NCBI GenBank assembly: GCA_027579435.1 | Contig: JANBPK010000747.1 | Span: forward strand, 22,286 to 86,285 | Origin: Candolleomyces eurysporus | Lineage: Eukaryota; Basidiomycota; Agaricomycetes; Agaricales; Psathyrellaceae | DNA length: 64,000 nt | Direction: 5' to 3' | Part shown: in pieces, positions 10,190 through 25,436 of the stretch | Numbering within the stretch: the stretch's first letter is position 1 | Layout of the letters: every line of letters begins with the position of its first letter | Program-made: the position numbers and the translations under genes | The notes under the pieces: model-generated | What the model was told of the DNA's origin: nothing | The model's database searches: none | What the model saw: only the letters and a program-made list of their open reading frames with translations

Positions 10190-12539
10190 CTACTCNAACT
10201 TAGCATATTTCATCGTCAAAGGCATCTGAGCACCCTTGGAGAACTCGTCTGGGACGATAGGAGTGAGGATGGCACCACCCACTGCAAGGAGAGNTTGTTA
10301 GCCAANGGCGTCAAAGATANAGGCATAGCANGNAACTTACTTCGCACAATCTTCTCAGAGCCGGCAGAGGGCGCGAACTCGAGNTGACCAATGATCTGGA
10401 AGAGGAAGGCTTGGATTTCAAGAACGCTGGAGATTCAAANCCTCGTNATTATCGCAGNCATGCGGATGAGAATNAATACCGAACACTTACGCNAATCTCC
10501 AACCTATTTCATANNGGGGNAAGTCATTCAGNNTGCGGTGATGAAANGGGGAAGGGTAACTCGAACGTACCGAGACACCGCCGGGCGCCNAATCCNAAGG
10601 TCATACTTCAGGGNAGCCAATTACCTCAGTACTGGTCAGATCACNCGGGGTAAGAAACTCACATATCGCTGTATCCGTTCATACCGAGCTTGCCATTCGC
10701 ATCCAACCATCGCTTGGGGTTGAACTCTCCAGCGTCAGCGCCCCAGATNTCCGGATGCCTGTTGTAAGATTCAATGGAGACGAGGAACTTGGTATTCTTG
10801 GGAACAGGGAGTTCGTGCAGGCTACGCCCGTCAGACGTCTTGATAGGAGTGGAGAGAGGGATGACTTCGTCGCAGGCAAGTTGTCGGTAAACAGTTCCAA
10901 GGGAAGGTTGCATTCGGAGAGTTTCCTAGGAAGGATAAATGAAACAAATGTCAANATTCAGTAACGAACGTAATNGTACGAAATGAGGGGGTCGTGGGTG
11001 CACATACCATGATAATGGCATTGAGAAGAGTCATGCTCTCAAGCTCNTTGAANGTCGGCTCCCAAGTATTCATCTCGTGAATCTCNCGACGGAGTTCAGC
11101 CTGGAGCGCGGGCGCCTTCGCCAACTCATACAACGCCCATGTGAGACTGGTAGAGGTGGTATCGTTACCGGCGAGAATCATCGTCCTATCGTGAGAGGTC
11201 CATGNGTTAGCATTACGCCACCAACCCACAAGGAAAAGTCTGAAGACTTACTTCATCGTCGACACCATCTCGGAATCTGACAACCTCATCTTCTCGTTAT
11301 CNGACGTATACGCACGGGAGATCAAGCTCAAGATATCCTTCTTTGACTTATCGTGCTCAACCGAGGCCTGGATCTGTTTATCCCTCAAACTCCGCGCAAT
11401 GAGTCCATCCGCCAGCTTCGTCGCTGCCTGTGCACGCCGAAGTTTAGGGATGGGACCACTCGCAAGGAGCCTGCGGACGAGGTTTTCGGGAATGAANCGC
11501 AAGATTCCAAGGGCCAATTCGTCTTGGGGTCGGGGCTTTCCAAAGAGTGTAAACCTAAGTGATCACCAAACAGAATGAGTAGTTGTTCACNGAGCGGAAG
11601 ATGAGGAACTCTTACAGAATATCCTGGTATGCCTGTGTAAGCTCGTTGTTGCTATCATCCAGGGCGTTGAAGCTGTAATCGAAGGCGACGATTCCGATAG
11701 CATCGAGGGTAGCCTTTGTCATATCAGAAGTTGTGTTAATGACGGCAGACGGTTGGGAGGTGCTATCAATAGACTTCTTCCACTTCTCGACAAGCTGTTA
11801 TTCCNGGGTAGTCAAAACGCCGAGATCTCATGTATAGGGCATCCCAGGAACGAACCTTAGCGGCATCGATCGTGAAAATGCCAAGATGGGATTTGACTTC
11901 CGCAGCGCTGAATCCAGGAAGGAGGATCTACACCACAGAAGTATGTNAGTATGACGTTACAATGAGAATACCCNGGATCGACGTACCTTACGCTGGCGCT
12001 TATGCTTCTCACCGTCGATGACAGGGAGGGCGTTCCCAAGGAGGACCTCAGAGAAGAAGTTGCGCTCGCGATCGAGGTGGAAATTGTCGACGCTGTTCTG
12101 GAAGATATATTGGATTGCCTTGGGATCCATGACCAAGAGGACAGGGTTCTACGGAAGAAATCGGACAGTTAGCGTTACTTCCTGAGATGGGGCAGCTGGT
12201 ACTTACTGCAAATGATCCCTGCAATCGGACAATGTCCCCGTACTGGCTCTGCCATTCCCGTTCCAGCTCACCGAGGGGCGCTCCCAACAAGTGGTAAACG
12301 TTGCCTTAGATAGGAAGACGAGAGTACGTAACGACAATCCATACGTTAGCCAAACCTTGGCTCGAAGCGCTGCTCGGCTACAACTTACCATACCACCATG
12401 AGTCGCTCGGGGGGCCCCGAATCGAGTCGACGTCGAATTTTGACTTTCTCAGTGAGTACCAGAGGGCCGCGGTCAAGACAGGCACCGCTGCGAGGAGAAG
12501 GAGGTTTTGGTCACCTGAAGCGGTCAAGGAGGTAGCCAT
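10190..12539 (-). CDS. Cytochrome P450 monooxygenase (first of the cluster)
   Basis: Haem-thiolate oxygenase. The N-terminus has a membrane anchor (LLLLAAVPVLTAALWYSL), then RGPPSDSWWYG and QSQYGDIVRLQG. The I-helix oxygen-binding motif is visible as MILAGNDTTSTSLTW, the K-helix ExxR as ETLRMQPSLGTVYRQL, then GEFNPKRWLDANGKLG. The haem loop reads F/L-G-F/L-G-A-R-R-C-L-G with two codons hit by N, so the cysteine ligand is present. Stop is the TAG at 10190-10192. About ten introns; 3' exons contain many ambiguous bases. It is transcribed away from the acyltransferase gene at 13568, which suggests co-regulation. The substrate is unknown; a role in oxidising a small-molecule scaffold is inferred from the neighbours. 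Confidence 0.88.
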
Positions 12540-13567
12540 TGTGGGCAATTTAGTGACAGAGTAGGTTGGGAACGGATTTGGCGACTCACCTTTTTATCCG
12601 GGTGTACCCTCACTCGTATCCACATCTCTACCGAGAGCGGGACCAGTTATCTTCGATGGATTGTTGTTCGATTGACGTCTGGGTTAAGGCTGGCTCTTTC
12701 CCCAAGGTAGAATCTGCGAAATCATGGAGAAAGCGGTTGCCGCAGGTGTCAAAATAAATGTCAGCTGCCGCCTTGCGGGAAGGGCTCGTCATAAAATCCT
12801 TGTCATGATTCGCCAAGTCAGACGGTCTCCCGACCGGCTCTGGGCTGCAAGGGGAAGTCGTTGTGGATACGGACGCCGCTCGCAGCGGATTGTGCAGGGA
12901 AGACGAGAGCCAACCGTGGAAAATTTTGCCGTTGATTAGAATTTTGACTCTCTCATGGCAGTGCGCTGAACTCGGTGTCATCAGCCGGTAGCGATCGTCT
13001 CGTCTTCGAGATAGCCTCATCGTGCGTAAAGTGGCAAACGAATTCACAAGCCAGGCAATGGAATTTTTCCAGTTGTTCGCTGTAGACCTAGCTTTCGAGC
13101 TTTCCAAGTGTAAATGGCGACAGGTAAAACTCGATACACTTTTCAACCCGCCCTCCCTCAGCCGGCCAGGTGTGTGTGCATTGGGCTGCTCGGTCGGAGT
13201 GCCGAGGATGCCGGGGGGATTGCCTTGCCATTTAGGGTCCAGCATCAGTTTGTGGGCTACCCTGCGTCGCGGGTGATGTTGCATCTGTTTTTCAAACACC
13301 AACCAAGTCCAGCGGCCGCTATGCGTCATTCTCCAACAGATACATCGACCAAAAAAGCTTCCACGGCAATTATATCTGCACTGTTCTGACCACGTTTCAA
13401 GTACAGGATCTTGATTAGACTCCGTGGTTCCTGATTAATGCTCAACGTACACGGCCAGACCAAAATATGCAGCAACTGGCGGAGATTTTGGTTTTCGAAA
13501 TAAGGGTACATACGGTCGAGTGAGCCGTTTCCTTCGTTTCCCAATTGTGCACTTCACTTCGACTGCA
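12540..13567. promoter_or_regulatory. Shared divergent promoter region between P450 and acyltransferase
   Basis: About 1 kb between two start codons facing away from each other. A 233-codon minus-strand frame crosses most of it, but it resembles no family and has no supporting splice pattern, so I treat the region as noncoding and regulatory. No specific factor site is claimed. Confidence 0.4.
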
Positions 13568-14837
13568 ATGAGGGGTGCAGCTGATCCCGATGCCAGAGTG
13601 GTCCTCGCCATTCTTTCGCTTTCGGTGCTGGGCATGACAGCGACCTCACCGTCAGCTCGAAAGGCCTTCTTTGTACCAATAGCCGCCCTTAGCATCTACC
13701 TCGTCTTCTTCACCGCCTCCGACAACCTTCCTAACGACTACTTCCAAGGATGTGCTACCATGATCAATCTATTCCGCATGTCCGATTTTCTTCTGTTGAC
13801 AGACGTCCACAAAGATATTCGCAAGAAAGGGGAGACACGAGACGTTTCCACATTACCCTTCCTCACCCGTCTCTGGCGATCGCTTAGTCTGTACGCCTCC
13901 CTGCGTGGCGTTGGATGGGACCATGAGCCCACGTCACACCTTCCGGCGCCACCCAAGAGATCCAAGACTGTATTCTTCCTTCGCCAATCACTCACCCTCG
14001 CCCAATCCTACCTAATCTTCAACTTCGGAAACCTTCTCGTCCTCCTGAATTCCAGCTTCAGCGAGGGTGGACCACCATTCAGCTCCCAGAAATGGTGGAT
14101 TCGACCTACGGCCATCGGACAGACCCTCCAAGTCAATGGCTTCCTGCAAGGACTATACGTCCTTTGCAGCATCATCGGCGTTGTCGCAAATCTTTCCACG
14201 CCATATGACTGGCCTCCCCTCTTTGGATCTTTCACAGACGCCTACACCGTGCGTAACTATTGGGGGTAAGTTCAAACATATCCTCTCTCCTTCCCAAANC
14301 GTCATTCTAACATGATTTTCGCTCATTTAGACGAGTTTGGCATCAGGTGCTTCGAAAGGCAAGCTTCTTCGGATTCTCGCTCTTTCTCGTTCCCCGCTAA
14401 TCGGATTTCTCCAGTTTCTCACTGCCCACGGTACCTTCTTCGCAAATGTGCTTGGCATACCCAAGAGTCGTTTCAAAAGCTACTTCAACCTTTACGTCGC
14501 CTTCTTCATCTCGGGATTGATCCACTACTTTGGAGACTACATGATTATCCAAAACTGGAGCGGGGGATCCCTCATCTACTTCACCCTTCAAGCTGTCGCA
14601 ATCACGTTCGAGGATGGCGTTGNTGGTNTGGTTAGGAGGTCCGGTGTGAAGGTACCTCCGGCTCTCGCCAAGCTGGTGGGGTACCTATGGGTNGTGGCGT
14701 GGTTCTCCTTCGCAATTCCCATCTGGATGGAACCACATGTGAAGGCTGGGATAACGTCTAACGATGTGTCAGACAATGCCGTCATTCCTGCTATTGCTCA
14801 GGAGATTGCGGCGAGGCTCAGATTGGAGGTTAGATAA
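13568..14837 (+). CDS. MBOAT / wax-synthase-type membrane acyltransferase
   Basis: Integral membrane O-acyltransferase of the type that acetylates or acylates hydroxyls on fungal terpenoids. Exon 1 encodes several hydrophobic helices and the loops DNLPNDYFQGC and LRGVGWDHEP, ending in VRNYWG. A very short second exon gives RVWHQVLRK, and the third gives AHGTFFANVLGI, then YFNLYVAFFISGLIHYFGDY. The RVWHQ and SGLIH motifs, the latter with the likely catalytic His, are family hallmarks. The second intron appears to use a GC donor (AAAG|GCAAGC). The chosen start is the first ATG of the frame. Two codons near the end of the ORF contain N. It sits head-to-head with a P450, fitting a modifying role in the same pathway. 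Confidence 0.85.
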
Positions 14838-15921
14838 TAACGAGAAGGTTACGGTTGTTCATTACGGTACTTNCTGTTACTTACGACTCAACTCACCGNT
14901 TGGTTGGGTATCCAAATGAGTTATCACGAATCTCGCTTCACATAATTTTCATCCTCTTCCTGTGTATCTTATATATAGATCGTTCATTGTTTCCATTCTC
15001 CCCTCAACTGCCGTCATCCACCCTCGTCTGAAGTTTTCATCCCGACTAGGCCGCATCANGCAGGCTTAGCACACATTTAGGTAGCTACGGTGCTCATTGG
15101 AGAGCGCTCGCGATAGGTAGTNGGTTTTACACTTGCTCGGATTTACGACAAATTTGCGGATACAAGNTTCCAAGCATCTTGATGNAACTAAAATCAACCT
15201 ANNGGACACTGGACAGATGGCCTAGGGCTCGGCTTGAANAGTCCTTCCGTCTCGGAGACCCTTTTNCNAATCATCAAGNTTCGCAGCAGCACGTTGAGCA
15301 CAGGGATAGTCTATAGGGCGCCGAGTCGGAGGATGACGGTTTCCTCGGGCTGCGGGTGACTTGANGNNTATTCCGAGCGCTTGTACTCGTTTTGAAGTAA
15401 CACATGAGTAGGGTTTGCTGAAGCTATAGACCTGGGCCCCACTGCATCTATTACCGAACCACTTGTCTACAAGCCGAGGGAACTTGAGGGTTTGTACGGT
15501 GAAGCCGATTCGACNATGGAAATTCGTCTNGNGCTCAAATNGAATGGAGACTACATCGGATTAAGGGGTTANAANTTTAGGACTAATGTCATCTGCATAC
15601 ATTTCTTCACGCGTGTTCATTAATGAATGCAAGCAATACAAACTGGAGTAATGAAACAGGTTAGTCACCTCGAGCCGCAATCCCGGTTTCTGGACCGCAA
15701 CTAAATTCATCAAAGCCATGGAAATGAAGACTTGAGCGGCTGGTCCGAGGATGAACTCAGTACGAGGGTTAACAAGTATCACAATTTATTCAACAATTTA
15801 TTNAACAAGAGTACGTCTACGGAGTCCGTGCTCTTGANNTACGAATCTAGAAGTATAGTTATAATAGTCTAAAGNGAAAGCAAAATTTAGAGAATAAAAT
15901 TTTAATTAAGNGANTNCATAT
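14838..15921. other. Intergenic region with many ambiguous bases
   Basis: Lies between two convergent 3' ends (acyltransferase and GMC oxidoreductase). It is A/T-rich toward both ends and scattered with N. No gene signal is seen, and no synthase fragment is recognisable. Confidence 0.4.
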
Positions 15922-18242
<2,321 letters not shown>

Positions 18243-19682
18243 CCTTGCGATGGAGAAACAATCTGCAACTCAACTGAGAATTTATACTGTGGAGCGCTGC
18301 CGGCTGTGAAAGGCCGCTGAGATGTACTGACTACGGGGGGCTGGTGTAAAACGCCCAAATGCACAGATTAGGTATCCAAGTGTCGCTACATTCTAGTGTA
18401 CGACATGAAGGTTTGCTAACTTTAGCGTTAGTGCGACGAAACGCGTGCTTTGTAACGTTATCTTGTGCATAGCGTCGGGGATTACANTAACANCGCTTAN
18501 CNGCGAACACGGGTTCGCTCCACATATGAGCGGTCATAATTTCTAGGTGNAAGTCGAAGTCAGTCTTTGCACCGATCCGTACATGCAAGGCCACAGGATA
18601 TACAATTGCNTCCGAGTGTTCAAGTCTTCGTGGGTAATTGTCAAAGCAAACGTCTCCTNATCTCTTTCACAGNTGCTTGCTTCCCTCAAGGTCACCCTGA
18701 AGGCCGAATAAACCGCATTGACGGCCGTCGTTACTCGTTTCCTTGGAGCAGACATAGGATACTGAGCTGATAGAAATGTATCGCTGGTAACATAATACCG
18801 TCACGGCCGTACTATCCGCGCTCTGCAGGTACTAAAAAATCTATACTCGAGGTAGTTGCTCTTTTTTTCATCCAATTGGAAGAGGTCTGCGACCCCAGGT
18901 TNTCAGCGCCGTCGTTTCGAAGCAACAGCTCTTGTGGAGTATCTTTAGAATCCTTACCACACCAGGGGACCANGCAAGCTCGGANTATCATTATCACTTT
19001 GAGAATCTCCCCCATAAACACCTTACTATCTATGTATCGTAGAGAAGCCTTCTTTCGCCCCCAATGAAGGTTTTTGGAGATCTTCAAACGGAAGCGAGGA
19101 CAAANGGGCGAAGCAATGACATCACCTTGAGGCTGTGCCTTGCGGCTGATGAGATCAGAATTCTCGTAATCCTGATCGCCGGCGGCATGATAGAACGCGG
19201 AAGCAACCCCAGTCGCATGACTGAAAATCTTTACTTCNNCTGCCATATNCTAAAGCCTCTAACACGTACNCNNTCTTTCTGGAGATATATACACACTGAG
19301 TCTGAGCAACCGAANAAGTGCGCTGTCGTCNCACAGCCCCCTGTCCACACAGCCCAGAATCGGCTGAGTGTTCTGGAGTCAAGGCGAGTCCATGTTCACA
19401 ATCACCNCGGAAAACGTTCATGTTCTTCTCGAGTCAGAAACNTTTNTTCGAAAACAGAGAGAATGATCGAAATGAAATGATTGATGTATTTGACATTAGG
19501 AGCATTATTATTATGCGGACAAAGGGAAAGCACTGAAGTCCGCGGAGATCACGAATTTCGGGAAAACACACAAATGATAGCATACATCTACACGCAGTTT
19601 ACTCGGAGCCATTTCTATACAAACCCTTCTACGTCTACCAGGGACAGTTTATGGGCTAAGTGAATGAAACACGGGCCTCCGA
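18243..19682. other. Intergenic region, no recognisable gene
   Basis: Contains the promoter of the GMC gene on its left and the 3' flank of the second P450 on its right, with many N. A minus-strand frame at 18812-19246 has no family resemblance. Nothing else supported. Confidence 0.4.
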
Positions 19683-21739
19683 TCACAACCCGAGCAATTC
19701 ATANGAGGCCTCGTTGCGCAGCTTCATCGCACATGCGAAGGGAGTGGGACGCCTGTGTGCATACGATGAGGAAACGGCTCNTGTNAACNAAAGGCNGCGC
19801 GGCGAACGTACCTGGGCATATCCATCGAAGGCGCTCTCTCCTCACCGATCTCTGCCTTGACTCCGTCTTTCTCAGAGGTCCATGGGAGGATGTCGTAGAC
19901 CTTCAGGACCGTTGCCAGGACAAGGAACATCTCAGCCTGTGCCAAGGCCTTGCCAGGGCAGACCCTGCGGACGTCGAGTTAGATTACGGAGCCGAAGAAG
20001 CGGAGATTTTAGGGCAAACGCACCGTCGACCAAAGCCGAAGTTATACTGGGCGGAGTCGAGTTGAGGCTTATCACCCAGGTGACGNTCAGGCTTGAACTT
20101 CTCGGGCTCAGGGTAAACGGTAGGGTCGGAGGCGATAGCTCTGAGATGAACGAACGTTAACGATGAGCTCCGAATGATGGAATGAATGTGANAGAAAGGA
20201 CGTACCCCATGTTAGGAAGAATGATCGTGCCCTTGGGAATGAAGAAGCCGTTGTAAACGTCGTCAGTGTCCAACATGTGAGGGGCACCGAAAGGTCCAAG
20301 CAAGTGCCAGCGGGAGGTTTCCTTCAAGATGGCGTCAACGTAAGGCAGGTTTGGTCGATCGGCCATGGTTGGGAGACGGTGTCCGAGTACGGCGTCCAAT
20401 TCAGCCTGTGCTTTCTTCTGCACGTCTTGGTTAAGCATCATGGCCTTGGTGGCAGCGTGAAGGGTGAAGGTAGTCTATATTGTGGCGTAAATCAGAAGGG
20501 TAGCTCATCCTGAAAAGAACGCTTCACTCACAGTNTCGGCACCAGCTGAATGAATGGAAAAGGAGTTANAGTTACTGATAGCGAAACTGAGGGAAGCTGC
20601 GTACCGATGAANTGAACAGCTGCCGTCCATTCTGCGAGAGACCTGTCGTCGATGTCCAAGCCAGAGTTTTGGAAGCGAGCGCAAAGGGATTGGGCGACAT
20701 TCGGATCGTCCTGTTGAGAACAATATCAGGTCATCGTGGACGGAAAGGTTAATATTTCTTTGATGCCTACCTTGTGCGCCTGAGCCCACTCGTACGGCCC
20801 GTCTACGACTTTGCGCATTGTCTCCCGGAACTTCAACGCAGTTCTAAGATTACCATTTCCAGGCAACCAGGCAGGGAGATGGCGCACTGGAACCGTGTCA
20901 GAGAGATCAAGTGGTTTCACTACGGAAATAAGACTGACTGAAGGGGAAGATGTTCAAGAGATTGGTGGGTCGCGCGGCGACCAGCATCTCGTCCAAAAGC
21001 TTGAAGGTGATGTGGGTGAATTGATCGTGCTCTTCAGCGGGAGTATAACCGTATCTGNACATGAGGTTGGTGAGATTTTCGCCGATACTAGAATGGAGAG
21101 AAGGCATACGTTGTCCTCATGATGATGCCGACGACACCCCTAGACAGANAGTGAGCACAAATAATCGACCTGGAAATNAGCAAACTGACTGTTCGAGATA
21201 GTCACCCAATTTTGCGGGGTTCTTGTAGATCTTCGCGGGCAACTTCGAACATTCGTCTTCGATAACGGGGAACAGTTTGGGGAGCTCCTTTCCAGTCAAG
21301 AACTGCATAATAAGCTTGCGTCCGTCTGACCAACGCTTGTTATTGGTCTCAAAGGCCACAAGCTTGTCATATTCTGCGATCTCGAACATNGGAAGGCTAG
21401 CACGGGCAGAGTAGATCTTGCCACGCTTCTCCAACAAGTCCTTCGTCGCCTCCATCGAGTTAAGAATGACGAAGTGGATGCCGAAGATGTTCATGTGCAN
21501 AACATCACCTGAAAGTCATCAGCGACGAGCAAATTGAAGAAAATGAGACGCTCACCCCATTGTTGGCCCCATTCGCGGAAGGTCTGCCAGAACTCTTTGT
21601 CGAGAGGGACATCGAGCAGGTTTCCAATGATAGGATAGCCTCGAGGACCAGGGGGTAATTTCCGAGGGGCTCGAGCAANCCTCCACAAGGCCCCAGCGAC
21701 AACGAGACCGATCGAAGCCTTGACAATGAGTGAGTCCAT
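19683..21739 (-). CDS. Cytochrome P450 monooxygenase (second of the cluster)
   Basis: The N-terminal anchor begins MDSLIVKASIGLVVAGAL, followed by the proline-rich hinge KLPPGPRGYPIIGNLLDVP. Further exons give IYSARASLPMFEI-like sequence, RWSDGRKLIMQFL and PVRHLPAWLPGNG. K-helix ExxR is in ILKETSRWHLLGPFGAPHM, followed by GFFIPKGTIILPNMG. The haem loop is NFGFGRRVCPGKALAQAEM, split by an intron between the two arginines. The end reads CAMKLRNEASYELLGL (one N) and a TGA at 19683-19685. The domain order and hinge match the agaricomycete O-methylsterigmatocystin-oxidoreductase-like P450s. It differs clearly from the P450 at 10-12.5 kb, so the two are not recent duplicates. Transcribed away from the aldo-keto reductase across 408 bp. 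Confidence 0.9.
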
Positions 21740-22147
21740 TTCTTAGGGGGTTGTGTTGATCAATAGAAGTCCAGACGATTGTCAGCAATATAAAGATTCC
21801 GCCAGACCAACGCAGGCCATAGACCCGACATAGACGTTTGGGACCTATGCATTGCGGGATGTGCAAAGTCAACTCCGAGGAGCAGCGGTCGAGTGGTTGC
21901 AGGTGGGAGACCGCGGCGTATGTTCTGCGTACTTGATGTGTCGCACCTGGGTCCTCTTTTCCCCATTCGGCTCCCGTGTTGTTGTCCGGCTGATTCGGCT
22001 GGCTCTTCCACGCCAACAGCTGGTTGCTTCCGATCTATCTTCTGCATACCGATCTCGAGGGTCGAAAGGTACTTAAGCCATGGCGAGTTGCAGTATTTCC
22101 TCCCAGAATTCGACCAATCATCCACACCANCTCTTACCNATACAACA
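21740..22147. promoter_or_regulatory. Shared divergent promoter between P450 and aldo-keto reductase
   Basis: 408 bp separate the two start codons. The gap is short enough that regulatory sites are probably shared. No specific motif is assigned. Confidence 0.5.
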
Positions 22148-23901
22148 ATGGCCTGCTTCGTTCCCTCCGAACCCCCAAAGACCCGTCTCGGTCACCTCCG
22201 TCAGCTTTCCAAGCGCGCTGGTGTCCATGCCTCTCCCTTCCAGCTCGGTGGGATGAGCATTGGAGAGTCCTCCTGGACCCAAGTCGGTATGGGTGAGATG
22301 AACAAGGAGATGAGCTTCAAGCTCCTCGACGCTTTCTGGGAAGCCGGAGGCAACCTTATCGATACCGCCGGATTCTAGTAAGTCTCGCCTTTCCTTTGAC
22401 ATTTTGACATTTGTCTGATAGCCGTATAGTCAGGATGGTACCTCTGAACAGTTCATCGGTGAATGGGCTGAGGTTCGCGGCGTTCGTGACCAGGTCCTCT
22501 TCGCTACCAAGGTATGCGAGTTTCTCAACGCTGTTGCAACAGTAGTCTGACTTTCGTGCAGTACAGCAACAACTACCACCTCCCCAACAACTCCGTCGCC
22601 CGTGCTGCCCATGCTGGTAACAGCGCCAAGGCCCTCCGCAACTCCATCAACTCCAGCTTGAAGAACTTGCGCACCGACTACATCGATATCTACTACCTCC
22701 ACTACTGGGACTGGGACACCTCGGTCGAAGAAATCATGGATTCCCTCCACAACTACGTCGTCCAGGGCAAGATCTTGTATCTCGTAAGTCCATTGTTGCG
22801 TTCCCCNGATAACTCGGTCTCATCTTATCTTGCCTACAGGGTGTCTCCAACGCCCCCACCTGGGCTGTCGCTCGCGCTAACGAGTACGCTCGCCGCACCG
22901 GCAAGACTCCCTTCACCATCTTCCAGACTATGTACAGCATCATGGAGCGCTCTGCTGAGCGCGAGATCCTTCCCTTCGTCCGGGATGAGGGCATGGCCTT
23001 CGCTCCCTTCGGTGTTCTCTGCGCTGGCAAGCTCCGATCTGATGAGGAGGAAGAGCGTCGCAAGAAGACTGGTGAGCAAGGTCGCAACATGCCCTGGTCT
23101 GGCGGCTGGGAGCGTACTCCCGAGGAGAAGAAGGTTTGCGATCACCTCGAGAAGGTTCGCAAGGAGGTTGGGGCGAAGACTATCACTGCTGGTATGTCAA
23201 CCATCTGCCTTTCCACCTATCGTCTTCAGCTTAACACCGTCTTTACCTACAGTCGCTATCGCCTACGTCTTGCACAAGGCGCCTTTCGTCTTCCCCATCC
23301 TTGGCGGCCGTAAGCCCGAGCAGCTCCTTTCCAACATTGAAGCCCTCGAGATCGCTCTCACCGACGAGCAAATCGCTTACCTCGACACCGCCAAGCCCAT
23401 CGACCCCGGCTTCCCCAACTTCTTGATTGTGAGTTCCAAACCTATCGTCTCGCAAAAACAGTTTCTAACCGAATTGCTCCATTTCAGGGCGACGGCTCTT
23501 CCTACCCCATGGGATTGTGCTGGTCCACTCTCGTCAAAACTCCCCGTGCTGGCCCCATCCGCCCCACCAAAGAGTGAGTATGCTGCGGCTTATACCCTAC
23601 CTAGCTTCATGTATGTACCATAACCATCTTTCTTCACCTCTCTGTGAATAGAAACGTTTCTGCTGCTACTCCTGCCAAGTCTGAAGAGAAAGCCGAAGCT
23701 ACTCCCGCTGCACCAAAGGAAGTCCCGGCGAGCAAGCCAGAGTCTGCGGGTCTCGTGGATGCTTCTCGCACTTCGACGATCACCACTCAGTCCAGCGAGG
23801 ATGGGTCTGAGGGCAGTGCGGGGAAGAAGAAGAGTAAGTTGAGTGGGTTGAAGAAGCTCCTCCACCATGGTCATAAGGACAAGGACGGGAANAGGGCCTA
23901 A
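22148..23901 (+). CDS. Aldo-keto reductase (aryl-alcohol dehydrogenase / norsolorinic-acid-reductase-like)
   Basis: NADPH-dependent carbonyl reductase with a TIM-barrel fold. The catalytic tetrad is visible: Asp and Tyr in NLIDTAGFYQDGTSEQF (split by an intron inside the Tyr codon), Lys in VLFATKYSNNYHL, His in YIDIYYLHYWDWD. Then KILYLGVSNAPTWAVARA, FGVLCAGKLRSDEE, and the NADPH-binding FVFPILGGRKPEQLLSNIEA. The family usually ends soon after the LCWSTLVKTPRAGPIRP region. Here a last exon (from about 23652) adds some 80 residues rich in Ala, Glu, Ser and Lys, ending in a basic KKKSKLSGLKKLL-type tail. The start follows a short CA-rich leader. In the cluster it would reduce a pathway aldehyde or ketone; it could equally act in general aryl-alcohol metabolism. 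Confidence 0.92.
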
Positions 23902-24490
23902 GTGTGAGGTATAGGCATCGCNCTCTGGTCTCTCGGTTTCACTCTTACGTTTATGTCACTCTCTTGGTCGACCTCATTTTGCCCTATTTGCTTGCATTTC
24001 CCGATCATATTTACGTTTCGNCTTGCCACGACTGCGACTATGATACCATTCCACTTCATGCTTTACCTTCCTCCCTATACCATGTAATGCACGCTTCAGT
24101 CTTGGTTACGTCTCTATTATTCGTGTGAATAGATGATCTTCATGTTTAAACCCATCTTCTTTGTCCCCTTGAGCTGCTATTGAGCCAATNTCAACGGCAG
24201 TACACTCCNNGAGATAAGTCTCNTTTCTTTCCCAGGTCCCGTTATAAATAATAGAGAGGAGTCAAAATACTGCTACAATTGCTATAATACACGGGCAATA
24301 GCTACAGGAGTTANGAATAAAAATACAATACATCAGCNGTGTAAAGNCATTGTCCTATTGCTNAGAATTTCAAGCCCTCGCTTTCCATACCTCCGTAAAT
24401 CTTATCTGAAGCATGCCCGCCATCATCTCCTGGGCTCTCTTCTTGCGCGCCAGCAGGGTTTTTTTGCAGCATGCGCGAACGGAGACCTGC
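23902..24490. other. Intergenic region, convergent 3' ends
   Basis: Spacer between the aldo-keto reductase and the first BTB gene. A/T-rich with a few N; no gene seen. Confidence 0.4.
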
Positions 24491-25436
24491 TTATCCTTGA
24501 GCTTCGAGNTTCACTGGGGGCGAAAACAAGTGATCCAGATCGATAAGGGGGGAGAGTTCTTGTGAATTGTAATTGTACCATCTCTGCAGAAACTCGTCCA
24601 AACATATCGTCCAGGTGGAACANGCAGCANATTTGTTCTNAACTTCACGCTGATAAAACATGCATCCGGCCATCATGCGAGGNAGAGACATGTGTACATC
24701 TTGCCATAGTTCATANTATTTGATCTACCGGTTCTGGTTAGCATTCGANNNANTTCGATTCTTGAAANCATGAGAGNGNATGCACACACCCAAGGAGNAA
24801 TAAACTCCNCCGGAAGATGAGGTACAACCTCTGATAAGGGACGGAGGGCTGTATAGGGGGCCGTCAGGTCGAGGAGGCTTAGGTAGCGGTGCTTCATGGA
24901 GAATGCCGTGATTTNCAAGTTGTTACCATGGCTCTCCGCAAAAATCCTGTTGAAGTTTCGTGAGACGACCCCAAAAGCTGTAAGCTGGAACCCGGCACAT
25001 ACCTTAACTGCTTTTTGCACTCCCGTATCGCAAGATGCACCTGATANTTCTCTGCTGCCTCAGCGAGCGCAAGTATGGTCTTGAACTCGTCCCCCAGAGT
25101 CTCTGGTATTTTCTCCGGGTAGAGGAAAGAGAAGAGTAGATCTAGCACTNNGGNTGGNTCTGTGAGGANAACCGGCTCGTTCGCAACTAACCCCCCGTCA
25201 CTCTGCGCATTGGTNTTGACCGGAGGAAATCCATCGCTTCCAACCTCCAAGTTCTTCGAGTGCAGGCCAAATNTAACGCGATTTGAGGAGACAAAGATTA
25301 TATCGGCCCCAGTTAGTGGGACTGTTCCGGTTCGGCGACCANGACGANGGAAGGTNNGAGAAATTGACTGTCAGCTGAAANGATTGGGGTCATCTCACAG
25401 TTCTTTGATTCTAAGCGTGTCGAACCGGAAGACGAC
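24491..25436 (-). CDS. BTB/POZ-domain protein, copy A
   Basis: BTB domain of the agaricomycete type, probably a protein-interaction adaptor. Exons give GADIIFVSSNRVxFGLHSKN, LEVGSDGFPPV, then LDLLFSFLYPEKIPETLGDE, ALAEAAExYQVHLAIRECKK, and a later exon ITAFSMKHRYLSLLDLTAPY. A C-terminal exon ends near LIDLDHLFSPPV. Many N, so exon edges are tentative. It is a paralogue of the two BTB genes to its right. The start is the ATG giving MSSSGSTRLES; this first exon does not match the other copies, so it is the least certain part. Confidence 0.65.

Noticed and set aside
12628..13329. 233-codon minus-strand open frame between the P450 and the acyltransferase
   Set aside because: No family resemblance, unlike the intron-rich neighbours, and it fills a natural divergent promoter.
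18812..19246. 144-codon minus-strand frame between the GMC and second P450 genes
   Set aside because: Contains ambiguous codons, no motif, no splice pattern.
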